A program made the position numbers and the translations under genes. Shown piece after piece: positions 44,674-54,063 of a DNA stretch of 64,000 nucleotides; position 1 is the stretch's first letter, and each line of letters begins with the position of its first letter. Under the pieces are notes generated by a model that was given only the letters and a program-made list of their open reading frames with translations, was not told the origin of the DNA and did not search any database. The stretch is from the NCBI GenBank assembly GCA_021768085.1, contig JAETOJ010000002.1:101050-165049 (forward strand), given 5' to 3'. The stretch comes from Bacillota bacterium. GTDB taxonomy: Bacteria > Bacillota > Clostridia > Oscillospirales > Oscillospiraceae.

Positions 44674-44712
44674 ACAAGCTGGCCGCCCCGTAACCCGGGG
44701 TGGCCAGCTTGT
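44674..44712 (-). terminator. Terminator of esterase gene
   Basis: Stem of about 17 bp (ACAAGCTGGCC outer part, CCCC/GGGG inner part, one wobble) with a weak T-rich end. In 44380-44673 there is no convincing gene on either strand. Confidence 0.7.
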
Positions 44713-44775
44713 TCGACGCTATGGAAGAACCGGAGCTTCCCCGCCTGACAGGAGACGTCCCTGTCTTTGGTGGGC

Positions 44776-45885
44776 CTAATCCTTGCAGTGTTCCCACACA
44801 AATGCCGCCATTTCGTCAATACAGTCCTCGCACTGGGGGTAGACGCCGGTGTTGTCAAAGTAGGCGTGGCCAAAGCCCTTATAGAGCACCATCTTGGTCT
44901 CCACTCCCACCTGATGAAGTTTTACTCCGTAGCCCAGAGTCTCCAGCTTCAAAAAGTCATGCTCCCCCACACTCAAAAAGGTGGGCGGGTTATTGGCCGG
45001 ATCCCGAGTATAGGGGTTCAGGTAGTCGTTTTTCACATCCTTGGTGCCCAGGATAGGCTCCAACCCCTCCGTCATGCCGGCAAACATCCCGATCATCTTG
45101 GTCAGTCCCCGCTTCTGGCTGGGCGCCATCTCAAACTGTCCCATACCAGGCTGATAGAGCTCATCCTTCACCACTGCCATATTCAGCGTAGGGTAGAGTA
45201 GCATCTGCCCCTTTACCAGCCCGCCGCCATCCTCCCGATCCCGGGTGGTACAGTACTGGGCCAGGTTGCCCCCGGCACTGTCCCCCGCCACGAAGATGTG
45301 TTCCCCATCGCCGCCGAAGGTTTCGGCGTTTTCCCCAATCCATTGCAGCACCCGGTAGCAGTCCCGGTGCCCGGTAGGATAGGGATTCTCCGGAGCCAGC
45401 CGGTAGTCCACGGATACGGCGCACAGACCGGTCTTGGCCACAAACATTTTGACGGACTCCTCCACCACGTCCGGCGAACCGCCGAAGAACCCACCGCCGT
45501 GGATGTAGTAGAGCACGGCCTTCCCGGCGTCCCCCCGGTTCGTATTATAAATGCGGATCGGTATCTCATACCCGTCCTCCGCCGGAACGGTGCGCCGCTC
45601 AATCTGGATGGGCGCGTCCACACAGGGGACGCTTTTTATCCCGTTGAACATCTTGCGCAGATTGGCGATCCCCTTGGCCGAGGTGTCCATCTTCATCAGA
45701 AAGGACGGCATCCACGCCATCATCTTCAGCGCCTTTTTCTGATCCCGGTACAGCCTGGGGTCCATTGCGCCCCGCTCGTCACAGTCCGGCAGGTACTTCA
45801 CCAACACGGGGGCCCCGTGGTAGTCCTCCACCTTTTGTCGCTGCTTCAGGGCCTGCACCAGCGTTTCCTCGTATTGTTTACCCAC
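44776..45885 (-). CDS. HSL-family alpha/beta hydrolase (esterase)
   Basis: About 369 residues. HGGG oxyanion motif (YYIHGGGFFGGSP near 140), nucleophile GDSAGG near 215, acid in GEHDFL near 310 and His in KGFGHAYFD near 345, which together identify the hormone-sensitive-lipase family; no signal peptide. Acts on short esters. The start is unsure: AGGAG lies 10 nt before GTG (45885) but 1 nt before ATG (45894), and 45924 is also open. Confidence 0.85.
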   Translation of the reverse strand: MGKQYEETLVQALKQRQKVEDYHGAPVLVKYLPDCDERGAMDPRLYRDQKKALKMMAWMPSFLMKMDTSAKGIANLRKMFNGIKSVPCVDAPIQIERRTVPAEDGYEIPIRIYNTNRGDAGKAVLYYIHGGGFFGGSPDVVEESVKMFVAKTGLCAVSVDYRLAPENPYPTGHRDCYRVLQWIGENAETFGGDGEHIFVAGDSAGGNLAQYCTTRDREDGGGLVKGQMLLYPTLNMAVVKDELYQPGMGQFEMAPSQKRGLTKMIGMFAGMTEGLEPILGTKDVKNDYLNPYTRDPANNPPTFLSVGEHDFLKLETLGYGVKLHQVGVETKMVLYKGFGHAYFDNTGVYPQCEDCIDEMAAFVWEHCKD

Positions 45886-45901
45886 TATTGTCATACTCCT
45901 T

Positions 45902-46078
45902 TCAATAGCGGCGGGTCCGTTCATCCTGGATCACGCCGTCATAGTTCATGCCGAAGCCAAAATCGTAGGTGTGGCCCTGGGAATCCCGGTAGCGCTCCAT
46001 GTCAGTAAGAAATCCTCAAAGGCATAACCGTCCAGCTCAATCCGTTCATTTCTGCTCCATTGGCTGCCGTCTCCTTAT
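45902..46078 (-). pseudogene. Remnant of a small gene
   Basis: A minus frame encodes MERYRDSQGHTYDFGFGMNY and a short end before a stop at 45902. The preceding bases to 46078 continue plausibly as NERIELDGYAFEDF in another frame, requiring a one-base change near 46010. No family recognised; the upstream start is missing. Confidence 0.3.
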
Positions 46079-46126
46079 CATGATTTGGCCTGCGGAAAGC
46101 GTGAACTCTCCCCCCTCACGCAAAAA

Positions 46127-46972
46127 TTACGTCAACACTGCGCTTTGGGGGACATTTCGGTAGAGGATGGCCCGCAGTATCTCAAAAATTGCCAAGGAGA
46201 GCAGGACGCCCACCGTCACATCGCTGGAAAAATGCGCGCCCATAAACACCCGGCTAATCCCCACCAGCACGCACCAGACATACACAAAGGCATGCAGCAC
46301 CTTTTCCCTGCCCCGCAACGCAGGGATCATGGGCGGCAGCAGCAGCAACAGGATCACGCCCGCGGAGTTCATGGAGTGTCCGGAAGGGAAAGAGGCATAG
46401 ATGTTGTCAAAGCCGCCCCGTGGGACGATCTGATACCAGCGGGTGAACTGGTTCATGGGATCGGTCATCTCCCGGAAGCGCATCCGCCCCCAGACGGTTT
46501 TCAGGCTGTTCATGATGACAATCACCAGGATGAAGTACAGCAGAGCCACCGCCGCGTAGCGCAGGGCCTTGCTCCGGCTCTCCGCGGGGACGCACCAGGC
46601 GATCCAGATCCCAGCCGCCGCCATCAACACGGCAGGAAGGATCATCCAGAGCTTGGAGATGTCCCCAAGGTTGTCGTTGAGATAGTTATACGTCATGAAG
46701 CCGCCCATCAGGGTGAGCAGGGCGAACAGCGCCCCCGAACCCACCGCAGCCAGCACGTTCAACACAGGATTTTTCCTGGTGCGGAAACGGAACAGCAGGG
46801 CGCAGGCGGCAATCGTCAACGTGGTAAAGGGGATCTCCCCCACCACCTCCAGCACCCGCGCCCACGCGGGTTTTCTCGCGATGGCCAAAGAAATCTGTAA
46901 ATCCATAAAGGTGAAGATCAGCAGCAGGGCAAGCCCCACGGCAAAGACGATCTTTCGCTCTTTTTTTGCCAT
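46127..46972 (-). CDS. PAP2-family membrane phosphatase
   Basis: 281 residues with six helices. The three active-site motifs are KTVWGRMR (a KX6R form without the following Pro), FPSGH and SRVFMGAHFSSD. Such enzymes dephosphorylate lipid phosphates such as undecaprenyl pyrophosphate or phosphatidic acid at the outer face. GGAGG is 8 nt before the ATG. 77 nt after the antiporter gene in the same direction. Confidence 0.85.
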   Translation of the reverse strand: MAKKERKIVFAVGLALLLIFTFMDLQISLAIARKPAWARVLEVVGEIPFTTLTIAACALLFRFRTRKNPVLNVLAAVGSGALFALLTLMGGFMTYNYLNDNLGDISKLWMILPAVLMAAAGIWIAWCVPAESRSKALRYAAVALLYFILVIVIMNSLKTVWGRMRFREMTDPMNQFTRWYQIVPRGGFDNIYASFPSGHSMNSAGVILLLLLPPMIPALRGREKVLHAFVYVWCVLVGISRVFMGAHFSSDVTVGVLLSLAIFEILRAILYRNVPQSAVLT

Positions 46973-47049
46973 TGTCAATCCCTCCGTCAGTGCTAAACTT
47001 CATCTCCGCCATCATCACCATCAGGTCAAAAGGAGGCAAGGTTGACTGT

Positions 47050-48264
47050 TTAGCCGTTCTCAATTTCACCTGCTAATTGAAAGCCCTTTTTCGCAGCGAT
47101 CACAGCGATGATTTCGTTGATCACAGCCGCGGCGGCAATGGTTCCCTGCACAACACCCGCAAGCTCCGCCCTCGCCGCCAGGGTGGAGCAGGCGATGCCG
47201 GTAAAGACCAGGGAGACGCCGGAATGGGGCAGCAGCGTCAGGCCCAAGTACTTCTGTACGGTGTCCGGCATCTTCATGGCCCTGGCCCCCAGCCTTGCCC
47301 CAAAATATTTCCCAGCCCCCCGCGCCGCAATATACAGGAAGGTATACAGCCCCGCGCCCAGGATCAGGTGATAATTCAGCGGCGCCCCCAGATCCACAAT
47401 GGCGGCCAGTAGGCTGACCGCAAGGATCGGATGAAAATAGTCTGTGATCTCGCCCAGCCGATCCTCGGGAACCATGTTTGTAAACACCGCGGAGAAGGAG
47501 ACCCCCATCAGCATATAGTTCAGTGTAATGCCGGACAATACCTTTACATTTAAAATCCAGCCGATCCCCGCCGTCAGCATGATGCCGGCCAGTAAAACGG
47601 CCAATGTCTGTACCCGCCCCCGCACTCTTTTCAGCAACCATCCGGCGGGAAACCCCACAATTAGCCCGATCACCACCGGCAGGAGGATCATCACAGGGAT
47701 CATATACAGCGGGACAGCCCCGCCCGATATAGAACTGGACACGATGGAATTGACCGTGAAGAATACGATAATCGCCACAACATCATCCAACACCGCCATG
47801 GGCAGCAGCGTATCCGTCACAGGTCCCTTCGCATGAAATTCGTTTACAATCGACAGCGCCGGCGCCGGCGCTGTGGCCAACGCGATTCCGCCGAACACAA
47901 AGGACAGGTAAACAGGGATGCCCGCCAGCAAAAAAGAAACCGCAAAAACAAGCGTGACAAAGAAGAAGGTGCCTAAAGATTGGGTTAAGGTGGTGACCAT
48001 CAACCCCTTGCCATAGCTTCTAAGCTTGTTCCACACCAGCTCCGTCCCAAGCATAAGTCCGAACGCACACTGCATCCACATGATAACGGTTTTATACCAT
48101 GCCGCATCAAGTACACTCTGCGGCAACAGGCCGACCGCATGGGGACCGAAAATCATGCCCACGATTAACCAGCCCAAAATGGACGGCAGCTTAACTTTGG
48201 AGATCAGTCTGCCGGCCAGCGCCGCCAGCGCCAGCACGATGAGCCAGCGAAGCAGCTGCATCAT
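47050..48264 (-). CDS. CPA2-type cation:proton antiporter
   Basis: 404 residues, twelve to thirteen helices. LDDVVAIIVFF is the Asp-Asp ion site, and PSILGWLIVGMIFGPHAVGL is the KefB/NapA-type helix. No cytoplasmic TrkA_N domain is attached. It exchanges K+ or Na+ for H+. AGGAG is 9 nt before the ATG, which is immediately followed by a second ATG. Confidence 0.88.
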   Translation of the reverse strand: MMQLLRWLIVLALAALAGRLISKVKLPSILGWLIVGMIFGPHAVGLLPQSVLDAAWYKTVIMWMQCAFGLMLGTELVWNKLRSYGKGLMVTTLTQSLGTFFFVTLVFAVSFLLAGIPVYLSFVFGGIALATAPAPALSIVNEFHAKGPVTDTLLPMAVLDDVVAIIVFFTVNSIVSSSISGGAVPLYMIPVMILLPVVIGLIVGFPAGWLLKRVRGRVQTLAVLLAGIMLTAGIGWILNVKVLSGITLNYMLMGVSFSAVFTNMVPEDRLGEITDYFHPILAVSLLAAIVDLGAPLNYHLILGAGLYTFLYIAARGAGKYFGARLGARAMKMPDTVQKYLGLTLLPHSGVSLVFTGIACSTLAARAELAGVVQGTIAAAAVINEIIAVIAAKKGFQLAGEIENG

Positions 48265-48333
48265 GTTCCTATACTCCTTTCCATGTAAAAACCCCCAAAA
48301 TCAAATTGAGTAGCACCATCTTATCACAGCTGA

Positions 48334-48362
48334 TTGACAATGTATTATAAAAATGGTACATA
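48334..48362 (+). promoter_or_regulatory. Promoter of AraC-type gene
   Basis: TTGACA, 17 nt, TACATA, within the short interval divergent from the antiporter gene. Confidence 0.6.
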
Positions 48363-48386
48363 TATTACAGAAAGGATGGTGATCCC

Positions 48387-49595
48387 ATGGACCTGGACAC
48401 TCTGGCCGCCTTGTGTCACAGCCTCGCCAAGGCGTACTCCACTGGCGTACGCCTGTACCGGGGCGCAGAGCCCCTTGCATACTGCTCCGTCTATCCCCTG
48501 AACCCGGACCCGGCGGGGCCGCACATCCCCAAGATGCTGGAATGCGGGGCGGAGGTAGGGATCATCACCACCTCTGCTTATCAATTCTACGGTTTTCTGA
48601 CGGTGGCACCGGAGCTGCGAGTGATCCTCGGCCCCACCAGAGCCCTACGGGGCGACGGGCGGGAGCTGGACGGGCTGATGGCCCTGCTGGCGGTGCCCCC
48701 GGAGGAATGGGCGGGCTATGCCCAGGCCCTGCGCAGCGCCCCCATCATCAGCGTCCACCGCATGGCGTGGCTGCTGTCCTCGCTGGTCACCGCTCTGCGG
48801 GGCCACCCCTTCTCGGTGGAACAGGTGTGGCTGGACACTCAGGGGGAGGATATCCGGCAGTCCGTACACGCCAGCCACACCCGTCGCCGCCTGGAGGAGG
48901 CGGACGATGACGACACCCAGCAGCTGGTGCAGCAGAGCTATGCCTGGGAACAGCTGATTACCTCCTACATCGAAGACGGCAAACCGGATATCCTCCGGGA
49001 GCTGTTCTCTGCCCCGCCCCGGGTGGAGGCGGGCCGCATGGCCCAGAACGGCCTCCGGCAGGTACGGAATATGGGCATCTGCACCGCCACCCTGGCCTCC
49101 CGGGCGGCCATCCGGGGCGGCCTTGATCCCCAGGACGCCTTTCTCGCCTCCGACCTTTACATCCAAAAAATGGAGCTGATAAACGATCCCGCCGCCATCG
49201 AGCGGCTGGCCCAGGAGATGATGATCGACTACGCCCAGCAGGTGGAACGGATCAAGGGGCCGGAAACAGGACATGACCGGTTCTTTCGGCTGTGCGCCCA
49301 GTACGTCTCCCAAAATATCTTTACCGCCATCCGGGCGGAACGGATGGCCGAGGAGCTGGGCTACACCCGAGCCTATCTCTGCACCCGATTCAAGCAAGAG
49401 GCCGGAATCTCCCTCACCCGCTACGTCCAGCAGGAGAAGGCAGCGGAGGCCAAACGCCTGCTGCGCTTCACCGATCAGGGGCTGGGCGAGATCGCGGCGC
49501 TGCTGGGCTTTTCCTCTCAAAGCCACTTTCAGACTGTGTTCAAACAGATCACCGGGGAGACTCCCATGGCTTACCGACGGAGCAGCCAAGTATAA
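48387..49595 (+). CDS. AraC-family transcriptional regulator
   Basis: 402 residues. The C-terminal 100 residues are the double helix-turn-helix (AEELGYTRAYLCTRFKQEAG and EIAALLGFSSQSHFQTVFKQ), and the N-terminal 290 residues are a sensor region. The start has AGGAT 12 nt before. It lies just before and in the same direction as the GH3 gene, so it is probably the activator of that gene, sensing the sugar. Confidence 0.88.
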   Translation: MDLDTLAALCHSLAKAYSTGVRLYRGAEPLAYCSVYPLNPDPAGPHIPKMLECGAEVGIITTSAYQFYGFLTVAPELRVILGPTRALRGDGRELDGLMALLAVPPEEWAGYAQALRSAPIISVHRMAWLLSSLVTALRGHPFSVEQVWLDTQGEDIRQSVHASHTRRRLEEADDDDTQQLVQQSYAWEQLITSYIEDGKPDILRELFSAPPRVEAGRMAQNGLRQVRNMGICTATLASRAAIRGGLDPQDAFLASDLYIQKMELINDPAAIERLAQEMMIDYAQQVERIKGPETGHDRFFRLCAQYVSQNIFTAIRAERMAEELGYTRAYLCTRFKQEAGISLTRYVQQEKAAEAKRLLRFTDQGLGEIAALLGFSSQSHFQTVFKQITGETPMAYRRSSQV

Positions 49596-49653
49596 ACAGC
49601 GCCGGATCTTATAATAAGTCAAACGGATCTGCAATCTTTTCCTGGCCACATTT

Positions 49654-49661
49654 GTTATAAT
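49654..49661 (+). promoter_or_regulatory. Extended -10 of GH3 gene
   Basis: TGTTATAAT (TGnTATAAT) about 40 nt before the gene. No good -35, so an activator such as the AraC-type protein next door would be needed. Confidence 0.5.
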
Positions 49662-49699
49662 CGTCTCATCAGTCAAAACAGGGAAAGGAGTCAGATTGT

Positions 49700-52075
49700 A
49701 TGACACAGCAATTACGGGAACAGGCGCGGGAACTGGTGGCACAGATGACACTGGAGGAAAAGGCGTCTCTGTGCTCAGGAAAAAATTTCTGGGAGAGCAA
49801 GGCGGTGGAGCGGCTGGGGGTCAAATCCTTCATGCTCACCGACGGGCCCCACGGCCTGCGCAAGCAGGCAGGGGCGGCAGACCACTTGGGGTTGAACGCC
49901 TCAGTGCCCGCCACCTGCTTCCCGCCCGCCGCGGCCACAGCGTGCAGCTTTGACCGGGCACTGCTGCGGGAGGTGGGCCAGGCCATGGGCCAGGAGTGCC
50001 GCGCTGAGGAGGTGGGGGTAATCCTGGGCCCCGCCGCCAACATCAAGCGCAGCCCCCTATGCGGGCGGAATTTCGAGTACTTCTCCGAGGATCCGCTGGT
50101 CACCGGCGAGAGCGCCGCGGGGCTCATCGAGGGCATCCAGAGCCAGAACGTGGGGGCCTGCATGAAGCACTACCTGGCCAACAACCAGGAGAAAGCCCGG
50201 CTCGTCTCCAACTCGGTGATCGACGAACGGGCCCTCCGGGAGATCTATCTGGCGGGTTTTGAGAAGGCCGTGAAGGAGGCCCAGCCCTGGACGCTGATGT
50301 GCTCCTACAACCAGATCAATGGAATCTACGCCTCCGATCATAAGGAACTCATGACCGACATACCCCGGGGCCAGTGGGGGTTTGAGGGGGCCATCATGAC
50401 CGACTGGGGGGCCATGAACGACCGGGTGGAGGCCATCCAGGCGGGGCTGGATCTGGAGATGCCGGGGCCCTGCGATGGGAACGATGAAAAAATCGTTCAG
50501 GCCGTCCGGGAAGGCAGGCTGGACGAGAAGCTGGTGGACACCTGCGCCGCCCGGATGGTGGAGCTGGCCCTGCGCGTGGCGCAGAACACAAAAACCACCT
50601 ACGATCAGGCGGCCCACCACGAGCTGGCGGGCCGGGCTGCCCGGGAGAGCGCGGTGCTGCTGCGCCGGGGCTCCGCCCTGCCGCTGGTGGCGGGGGCAAA
50701 GCTGGCCGTCATTGGCGACTTCGCCCGTCGCCCCAGGTACCAGGGCGCGGGCTCCAGCAAGATCAACCCCACACAGCTCGCCGACCTGTGCGGCGCGCTG
50801 GACGAGCGGGAGATCCAATACACCTATGCCCGTGGTTTTGAGGCGGAAGGCGGCGTGGACGAGGCCCTCATCGCCCAGGCGGTACAGACCGCCCGAAGTG
50901 CAGATGTGGCGGTGGTAATGCTGGGCCTGCCGGACAGCTTTGAGAGCGAGGGCTTTGACCGCAGCCACATGGATCTGCCGGAGAATCAGGATCGGCTGAT
51001 GGAGGAACTGCTCAAAACGGGCACCCCCATCGTGGCGGTGCTCAGCACCGGGTCGGCGGTGCGGCTGCCCTGGCGGGAGCAGGTGGACAGCATCTTGCTG
51101 CTGTACTTGGGCGGGCAGAACGGCGGCAGCGCTGCGGCGGATCTGCTGCTGGGCAGGGCCAATCCCTGCGGCAAGCTGGCGGAGACCTGGCCGCTGTCTG
51201 TGGAGGACACCCCCTGCCATGGCTTTTTCGGCAGCGGCGGCAATGTGGAGTACCGGGAGAGCGTCTACGTGGGCTACCGATACTACGACAAGGCCCGCAA
51301 GGAGGTGGCCTACCCCTTCGGCCACGGTCTGAGTTACACCGACTTTGCGTATACGGATCTGGCCCTGTCCGCCCTGGAGCTGGCAGAGGGTTCCAGCCTG
51401 ACGGCTCGGGTCACGGTGAAGAACACCGGAACGCTGGCCGGAAAAGAGGTGGTTCAGCTCTATGTGGCCCCACCCGCAGGCGGGATGTTCCGCCCGGTGC
51501 GGGAGCTGCGGGCCTACGCCAAGGTGGAGCTGGCCCCCGGCGAGAGCAAGACGGTGGAGCTAACCCTGGAGCGCCGGGCCTTCGCCTATTACGACGTCCA
51601 GGCCGGGGACTGGCGGGTGGACAGCGGGACGTACACGATTGAGGCCGGCTCCTCCAGCCGGGACATCCGGCTGGCACAGACGGTCAAAGTCCAGGGGGCA
51701 GCTCCCAACACGGTGCTGAACGAGAGAGCCCCCGCCTACCGCGACCCCGCCGGACAGTGGCCCGTACCCCAAGAGCAGTTCGAGGCGGTGCTGGGCCATC
51801 CCGTGCCCCCAGAGCGGAGTGTGCGTCCTTTCACCATTAACTCCACCTTGGGTGAGATTCAAACCACCCCCGCCGGTATGGCTTTCGTCCAGCAGGCCAG
51901 GGCCAATATGGCTCAGATGATGGGCAGCGGTGAGGATGATTTCTCCAAAATGATCGATGCCATGCTGGAGGACATGCCCCTGCGGCAGCTGGCCATGCTG
52001 TCCGGCGGGACTATGACCTCTGCGGTACTGGACGGACTGGTGGAGATGCTGAACAGCACCTCTTCCACGGGCTGA
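49700..52075 (+). CDS. GH3-family beta-glucosidase
   Basis: 791 residues, the full three-domain GH3 layout without signal peptide: (beta/alpha)8 with nucleophile Asp in AIMTDWGAMND (about 240), alpha/beta sandwich with KHYLANN-type loop (MKHYLANNQEKAR about 155) and a C-terminal fibronectin type III-like domain (about 560-680). The last 100 residues form an extra helical tail. Hydrolyses oligosaccharides inside the cell. AAAGGAG is 9 nt upstream. Confidence 0.9.
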   Translation: MTQQLREQARELVAQMTLEEKASLCSGKNFWESKAVERLGVKSFMLTDGPHGLRKQAGAADHLGLNASVPATCFPPAAATACSFDRALLREVGQAMGQECRAEEVGVILGPAANIKRSPLCGRNFEYFSEDPLVTGESAAGLIEGIQSQNVGACMKHYLANNQEKARLVSNSVIDERALREIYLAGFEKAVKEAQPWTLMCSYNQINGIYASDHKELMTDIPRGQWGFEGAIMTDWGAMNDRVEAIQAGLDLEMPGPCDGNDEKIVQAVREGRLDEKLVDTCAARMVELALRVAQNTKTTYDQAAHHELAGRAARESAVLLRRGSALPLVAGAKLAVIGDFARRPRYQGAGSSKINPTQLADLCGALDEREIQYTYARGFEAEGGVDEALIAQAVQTARSADVAVVMLGLPDSFESEGFDRSHMDLPENQDRLMEELLKTGTPIVAVLSTGSAVRLPWREQVDSILLLYLGGQNGGSAAADLLLGRANPCGKLAETWPLSVEDTPCHGFFGSGGNVEYRESVYVGYRYYDKARKEVAYPFGHGLSYTDFAYTDLALSALELAEGSSLTARVTVKNTGTLAGKEVVQLYVAPPAGGMFRPVRELRAYAKVELAPGESKTVELTLERRAFAYYDVQAGDWRVDSGTYTIEAGSSSRDIRLAQTVKVQGAAPNTVLNERAPAYRDPAGQWPVPQEQFEAVLGHPVPPERSVRPFTINSTLGEIQTTPAGMAFVQQARANMAQMMGSGEDDFSKMIDAMLEDMPLRQLAMLSGGTMTSAVLDGLVEMLNSTSSTG

Positions 52076-52152
52076 AAAACAAGGGTGTCCGCCTGACCAG
52101 GCGTTGAGTTTTTTCAATAGTACCAATCGCCTCAGCATACAGCTTTGCGGTC

Positions 52153-52231
52153 AAACCGCCGCTGGCAAGTTAAAAAGTCGTAGGAACACTCTGTGCGGTT
52201 TCGGATTTTTTAACACAGCCAGCGGCGGTTT
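52153..52231. terminator. Large bidirectional hairpin between GH3 and ABC genes
   Basis: Outer stem of 14 bp (52153-52166, AAACCGCCGCTGGC, with 52218-52231) and inner stem of 8 bp (GTTAAAAA at 52069+100, i.e. 52169-52176, with 52207-52214). The two nested perfect stems are spaced by 2-3 nt. It serves convergent genes but is unusually long. Confidence 0.6.
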
Positions 52232-52271
52232 TGCGTGTAAACCTGCGCCCATTGGCGCTGAGCGCCGCCTT

Positions 52272-54062
52272 TTATTTCCTCAGTGCCTCCGCCGGAGGGG
52301 TGCGAACCAGTCTATAGCTGGCAAGGCCGCCCAGTGCCAGGATCAGGCCGGCTGCCGCTGCCAAAGACAGCAGGGCCTGTGCCGAGGAAAACAGTAGGGG
52401 GTATCCCAGCGCGGCAGCAAAAAGCAGGCTCGCGGCCAGCAGAACCAGATACAGCCCTGCTGCCAACGTCGCCAGCAGGAGATTTTCCAGGCGGAGCATC
52501 CCCGCGATCTGTCCACGCCCGTAACCCAGCGCGGAGAGCAGCCCCACCTCCCGGTAGCGGGCGGCCTGCATCTTTAACAGTAGCACCGCCGCCAAAAACA
52601 CGCCCACGGCCAGCACCAGGGCGGAGATGGCGAGAAACAGCCGGTTGAGCCGCTGGAAGGTGTTTTGCAGGGCGGACACCTCATCGGCCGCGGTTTTCGC
52701 GTCGATGCCACGCAGCCGAAGGTTGTTGCTCACGGGTACAATATCCTCAAACCGCCCCACGTCAAAACTGATGGAGTAATTCTGCTGCCCGCCGGGAAGC
52801 TGTTGATATAGCCGCCGCTCCACATCGGCGCTGATGAAAAAGTCGTCGTACCCGGCGTTGTAAATCCCGCTGACAGTCAGAAGGCAGGTTTCGCCGCCGT
52901 ATTCCAGCACGACGGTCTTTCCAAGGAGGGTTTGAATCTCTCCCGCGAATTTTTTGGCCAGGCTGGGGGTTAGTGCGATCTCAGCCGCCCCCTCCCGGGG
53001 CATGACGCCATAGGACAGGCTTTCCGTTGCCTTGGGCATGGGGAACTTTTCCGCCAGCCGTTCCGTCTTTCCCTCCGCTGAAAGGGTCAAATCCTCCAGC
53101 TTGTACTGGTAATATGCAGACGAAATCCGTTCATCATCAAGCAGAACATCCAGCATCGCGCCGTCGTCCGTCCCCTTGATGTATCCGTTGTTGAACGCCG
53201 TATTTTTCTCTTGAAACTCCTCAATGGAGCGGTCGATCACCCGGTCAAAGGACAGGGAGAACAGAAATCCCATCAGCCCGATGGAAATGGCCAACGCGGC
53301 TCCCAGATACCGCCCCAGGCGTACCCGGATATTCTTTTTTGCCTGACCGCTCAGGGAGGGAGAGACTTCCCCGTCCGTCCGCAGAGAGCGCTGCGGGGGC
53401 GGATTCGGCGCGGGCTGATGGGAGACGATCTTTCCATTCTGAATGGAAATGACCTCGTCGGCAAAGGAGCAAATCTGCCTGTCATGGGTGATCACCACCA
53501 CCAGCCGCTGGGCGGCCAGCCCTCGGAGCTGCTCCATAACCTCCGTGGAGTTAGCCCGATTCAGTGCCCCGGTGGGCTCGTCCGCCAGGATGATCTGGGG
53601 ATCGCCCATCAGGGCCCGGGCGATGGCCACCCGCTGCTTCTGCCCCCCGGAGAGAGTCTCCACCTTTTGGTTAGATTTCTCCCCGATTCCCAGCCGTTCC
53701 AGGATGGAAATTGCCTGTTTTTTCGTCTCCATGGGGTCGATGCCGGGGGACCGGGCCAGGCAGACGTTCTCCAGCGCGGTGTACCCGGCCAGCAGGTGGT
53801 AGTTCTGAAACACAAAGCCGATATTGTCCCGGCGGTAGCGGCACAGCGCGTCCTCGTCCAGCTCCCGGAGGAGGGTACCGCCCACCGCGATGTCGCCGGA
53901 ATAGTCCGTGTCAAACCCGGCCAGCAGGTTGAGCAGGGTGGTCTTTCCCGCGCCGGAGGGGCCCATCAGACACACCAGGCCCCGCTGGGGGAAGATGTAG
54001 TCCGCGCCATTGAGGATCACTGTTTCGCCGTATCGTTTTGTCACGCCTCGAAGCTCTATCAT
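52272..54062 (-). CDS. MacB/FtsX-like ABC transporter, ATPase-permease fusion
   Basis: 596 residues. N-terminal ATPase (GPSGAGKT, TLSGGQKQRVA, IILADEPTGALN) is joined at about residue 230 to an FtsX-like permease with helices near 255, 450, 500 and 550, and a large outer domain between. MacB-type systems move lipoproteins or peptides or act as sensors of antimicrobial peptides. One base separates it from the preceding homologue. Confidence 0.87.
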   Translation of the reverse strand: MIELRGVTKRYGETVILNGADYIFPQRGLVCLMGPSGAGKTTLLNLLAGFDTDYSGDIAVGGTLLRELDEDALCRYRRDNIGFVFQNYHLLAGYTALENVCLARSPGIDPMETKKQAISILERLGIGEKSNQKVETLSGGQKQRVAIARALMGDPQIILADEPTGALNRANSTEVMEQLRGLAAQRLVVVITHDRQICSFADEVISIQNGKIVSHQPAPNPPPQRSLRTDGEVSPSLSGQAKKNIRVRLGRYLGAALAISIGLMGFLFSLSFDRVIDRSIEEFQEKNTAFNNGYIKGTDDGAMLDVLLDDERISSAYYQYKLEDLTLSAEGKTERLAEKFPMPKATESLSYGVMPREGAAEIALTPSLAKKFAGEIQTLLGKTVVLEYGGETCLLTVSGIYNAGYDDFFISADVERRLYQQLPGGQQNYSISFDVGRFEDIVPVSNNLRLRGIDAKTAADEVSALQNTFQRLNRLFLAISALVLAVGVFLAAVLLLKMQAARYREVGLLSALGYGRGQIAGMLRLENLLLATLAAGLYLVLLAASLLFAAALGYPLLFSSAQALLSLAAAAGLILALGGLASYRLVRTPPAEALRK

Positions 54063-54063
54063 G

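Noticed and set aside
50057..51325. Minus-strand open frame of 422 codons
   Set aside because: Antisense shadow of the GH3 gene, which has full family motifs.
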